Shown here piece after piece: positions 62,282 through 64,000 of a stretch of DNA of 64,000 nt. The number at the start of each line of letters is the position of its first letter. The stretch's first letter is position 1. This stretch comes from Phorcus lineatus. Its lineage: Eukaryota; Mollusca; Gastropoda; Trochida; Trochidae. The DNA is taken from NCBI GenBank assembly GCA_921293015.1, contig OV121091.1:12305755-12369754 (forward strand), given 5' to 3'. The notes beneath the pieces were generated by a model that made no database searches, was not told the origin of the DNA, and saw only the letters and a list, made by a program, of their open reading frames with translations. Both the position numbers and the translations under genes were made by a program.

Positions 62282-62870
62282 TTTAGCTCATCAGGCTTGA
62301 TTAAAGGCATCTGTCAATTCATCAATTCACCCGTTCACTGTTTGGACTTCTTCTCATGAAGCACTGGCACCACGCATCTCAACCAATAGGGATCATAATT
62401 TCTAGATGTTTTGCCTGTGGTCTTGAATGAGGGCCATGGGCTCCTCACCCTAAAACATGTTTCGACCTCTTTTCCAGAAAAAAAGCCCTAGACAGCTATT
62501 AACTTGTGAACAGTAAGTGTTGGTTATTAAGTTCAGATTTTTTAGGCTGTGGTGCTTAATAAGGCCACACCCTAAATTTTTTTACATCTTCTTCACAAGA
62601 ACTAAAAGCCTTAGATGACTGAAATTTTGTGCATAGATTCATTTGTGATTGGTGATTCTAAATAGTAGATTTTGGACTCGCTTAACTGTACTGAAGACTA
62701 ACTTAGGGGCTAAATGTTATATTAGTCTATATTTACGACACTGAAAGTTTTACAAGCCTATGACATCAATTGTGGATATATTTACCTCTAAATTAGCTGT
62801 GCTGAATTTTTTTAGATTTATGTTTAATATTTATCTAATATTTAAACTGAAGCCTGATGAGTTAGCCATT
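62282..62870 (+). mobile_element. MITE with GCTCATCAGGCTT ends (~590 bp)
   Basis: Left TTAGCTCATCAGGCTT and right AAGCCTGATGAGTTAGCC are inverted partners with a one-base difference. No coding capacity; nested near the right end of the 9.2-kb element. Confidence 0.65.
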
Positions 62871-62957
62871 GGTTTTACTTTTGCATGGCGAATTGATAAA
62901 ACCAGACATCTTAGAGCTTGTTAAAAAAAAACTCCTGCAAATATTCTAAGTCAGTAT

Positions 62958-63329
62958 TGCCGCAAAAATGCCGCTCTGCGGCATTTTGGACTTAGACAAA
63001 ATTCTCATTTTAGACTCAGGTGGGCACCAAGAAAATTTCTAAGTAAAAAAAAGCCGCACTAATTCCGCAAAGAATTGTCATAATGCCGCACATGAAAAGT
63101 TCTAAGTCAGAAAAGCCGCATAAATTCCGCAACTATTGGGTAAAGCCGCACAAGAAAATGACAAAGTCACAAAGCCGTATAAAATCCGCAAGGATGCCGC
63201 AAAGAGGTTGCGGCAAAAGTGCGGCTTTACAAGAAGCCGCTCTTTTGCCGCACTGAACCTCTCTTTGCCGCACTTTTTCCGCATGTGCCGCACATTTGCC
63301 GCATCAGTGCGGCATTCTCACGTACGGGT
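62958..63329 (+). repeat. Right sub-terminal region rich in GCCGCA/GCGGC motifs
   Basis: Over a dozen CCGCA-type motifs in both orientations, including TGCGGCAAAAGTGCGGC, ending in the terminal inverted repeat. Not organised in the tandem units seen at the left end. Confidence 0.8.
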
Positions 63330-63343
63330 TGTAGCATTACATC
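63330..63343 (-). mobile_element. SINE family 1, copy G, part 2
   Basis: TGTAGCATTACATC matches the next 14 bases of the family (TGTAGCATTGCACC) at 12 positions, exactly where copy G broke off at 54120. The match fades after this. Confidence 0.6.
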
Positions 63344-64000
63344 TTTTCAAATACTTTTTCAGATAAGTCAATATGGTTGTATACCAACATATTTCAAAAT
63401 GTGATTGAAATGATAATTTTTATGATTGAAAACTTGACTTACAAATCCAGTATTTGAATAATCTGGGGCTGTTTCTCAGAGATAGAACTTTATTTCTATG
63501 TATTCATATTAAAGGGGCAGTGGCACATTGTAAACAACAATTTATTTTTTCAAATTCCCCACTAAACATTAGCTTATGCCAAATGGATTATCTTCAAACA
63601 TTTCATTACTTAACCCGATTATCCATAGTGATAGATGGATCGAAGTGTCATATATCAACAAAAATTGCTGGCAGCTATTTTTGTGTGAAAACTTTTTATC
63701 ATTTAAGGTAAGAAAGTTTACTTAGGTATCATAAGCAAACAAGTTACTTTATTTTAAGACCTGCTTCTTTTGACCAACTTGCAATTGTGACCTTTGTTTT
63801 CATTTTAGTGAGATCACCTTATTTATCTTGAAAAACGTACTTCAGTCCCTTCAAAGATCCACATTAAGAGTTTGGGGAGTCACATAAGTCAAACTTAATG
63901 AATGTTGTCATTTGTGGAGAAGTACTGACATGTTATTTAACTTGAGGTGGTGCACAGCATATAGGCTTCAAATGTGTGTCACGTTACTTGTTGTCTTGTG
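63344..64000. other. No gene seen
   Basis: Right edge of the window; AT-rich with one 85-codon plus frame (63454-63711) that resembles nothing known. Confidence 0.35.

Larger units (their letters stand above)
54121..63329 (+). mobile_element. 9.2-kb terminal-inverted-repeat element inserted in a SINE
   Basis: The left end ACCCGTACATGAGAATGCCG.. and right end ..CGGCATTCTCACGTACGGGT are inverted partners over about 34 bp (one mismatch, one 1-bp gap). Both ends are packed with TGCCGCA/TGCGGCA motifs (54130-54560 and 62960-63315), like sub-terminal transposase-binding repeats. The host SINE stops at the left edge and resumes in register at the right edge. No target duplication is visible. The interior holds two nested MITEs and no recognisable transposase. 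The family is unassigned. Confidence 0.65.

Overview
The window is AT-rich, intron-rich, repeat-rich animal nuclear DNA, most likely from a mollusc or a closely related lophotrochozoan. Three things point there. There is a spliced cytochrome P450 gene whose exon plan matches the animal CYP3 family. There is a tRNA-headed SINE family whose tail reads GCGTTAAACACCAA followed by CACCT repeats, a tail I associate with molluscan genomes. Tc1/mariner, hAT, Harbinger-like, TTAA-type and LTR elements are also present. No bacterial operons, rRNA genes or CRISPR arrays are visible.

Region 1 (1-17.4 kb) is one minus-strand gene: a microsomal CYP3-clan P450. Thirteen coding exons (14,615 down to 1,559) join in phase, with all splice sites canonical, into 480 codons without a stop. 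They carry an N-terminal membrane anchor, the C-helix WxxxR, the I-helix AGYETT, the K-helix ExxR and the heme-binding [10 protein letters not shown]. The last short exon is not found and probably lies left of the window. A TATA box and a probable non-coding first exon lie near 17.25-17.37 kb. Two splice donors of this gene, one certain and one putative, are embedded in short tandem repeats. The putative first intron holds a 39-bp minisatellite with ten regularly spaced CACGTG palindromes.

Region 2 (17.4-29.5 kb) has no gene I can support. It holds two copies of a TA-flanked MITE, two full SINEs with target-site duplications, a TTAA-flanked MITE and a 1.9-kb array of a 65-bp satellite.

Region 3 (29.5-32.6 kb) is a nest. 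A hAT-like element with a perfect 8-bp target duplication carries a 140-bp near-perfect palindrome at its left end and a complete Tc1-like transposon inside. The Tc1 transposase has one in-frame stop.

Region 4 (32.6-54 kb) is a repeat graveyard. It contains truncated SINEs, a CTA-type microsatellite, a Harbinger-like element with a transposase fragment and a second palindromic hAT MITE inside it, a LINE 3' end, a 127-bp duplication, a solo LTR with a perfect 5-bp duplication, a second SINE family, a 21-bp satellite with an 85-bp higher-order unit, and a decayed array.

Region 5 (54.1-63.3 kb) is the most unusual feature. It appears to be a single 9.2-kb insertion bounded by ~34-bp inverted repeats starting ACCCGTAC, with dense TGCCGCA/TGCGGCA motifs at both ends. 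It interrupts a SINE copy whose sequence resumes on the far side with no visible target duplication. Inside are nested MITEs and a possible small four-exon minus-strand gene of unknown function.
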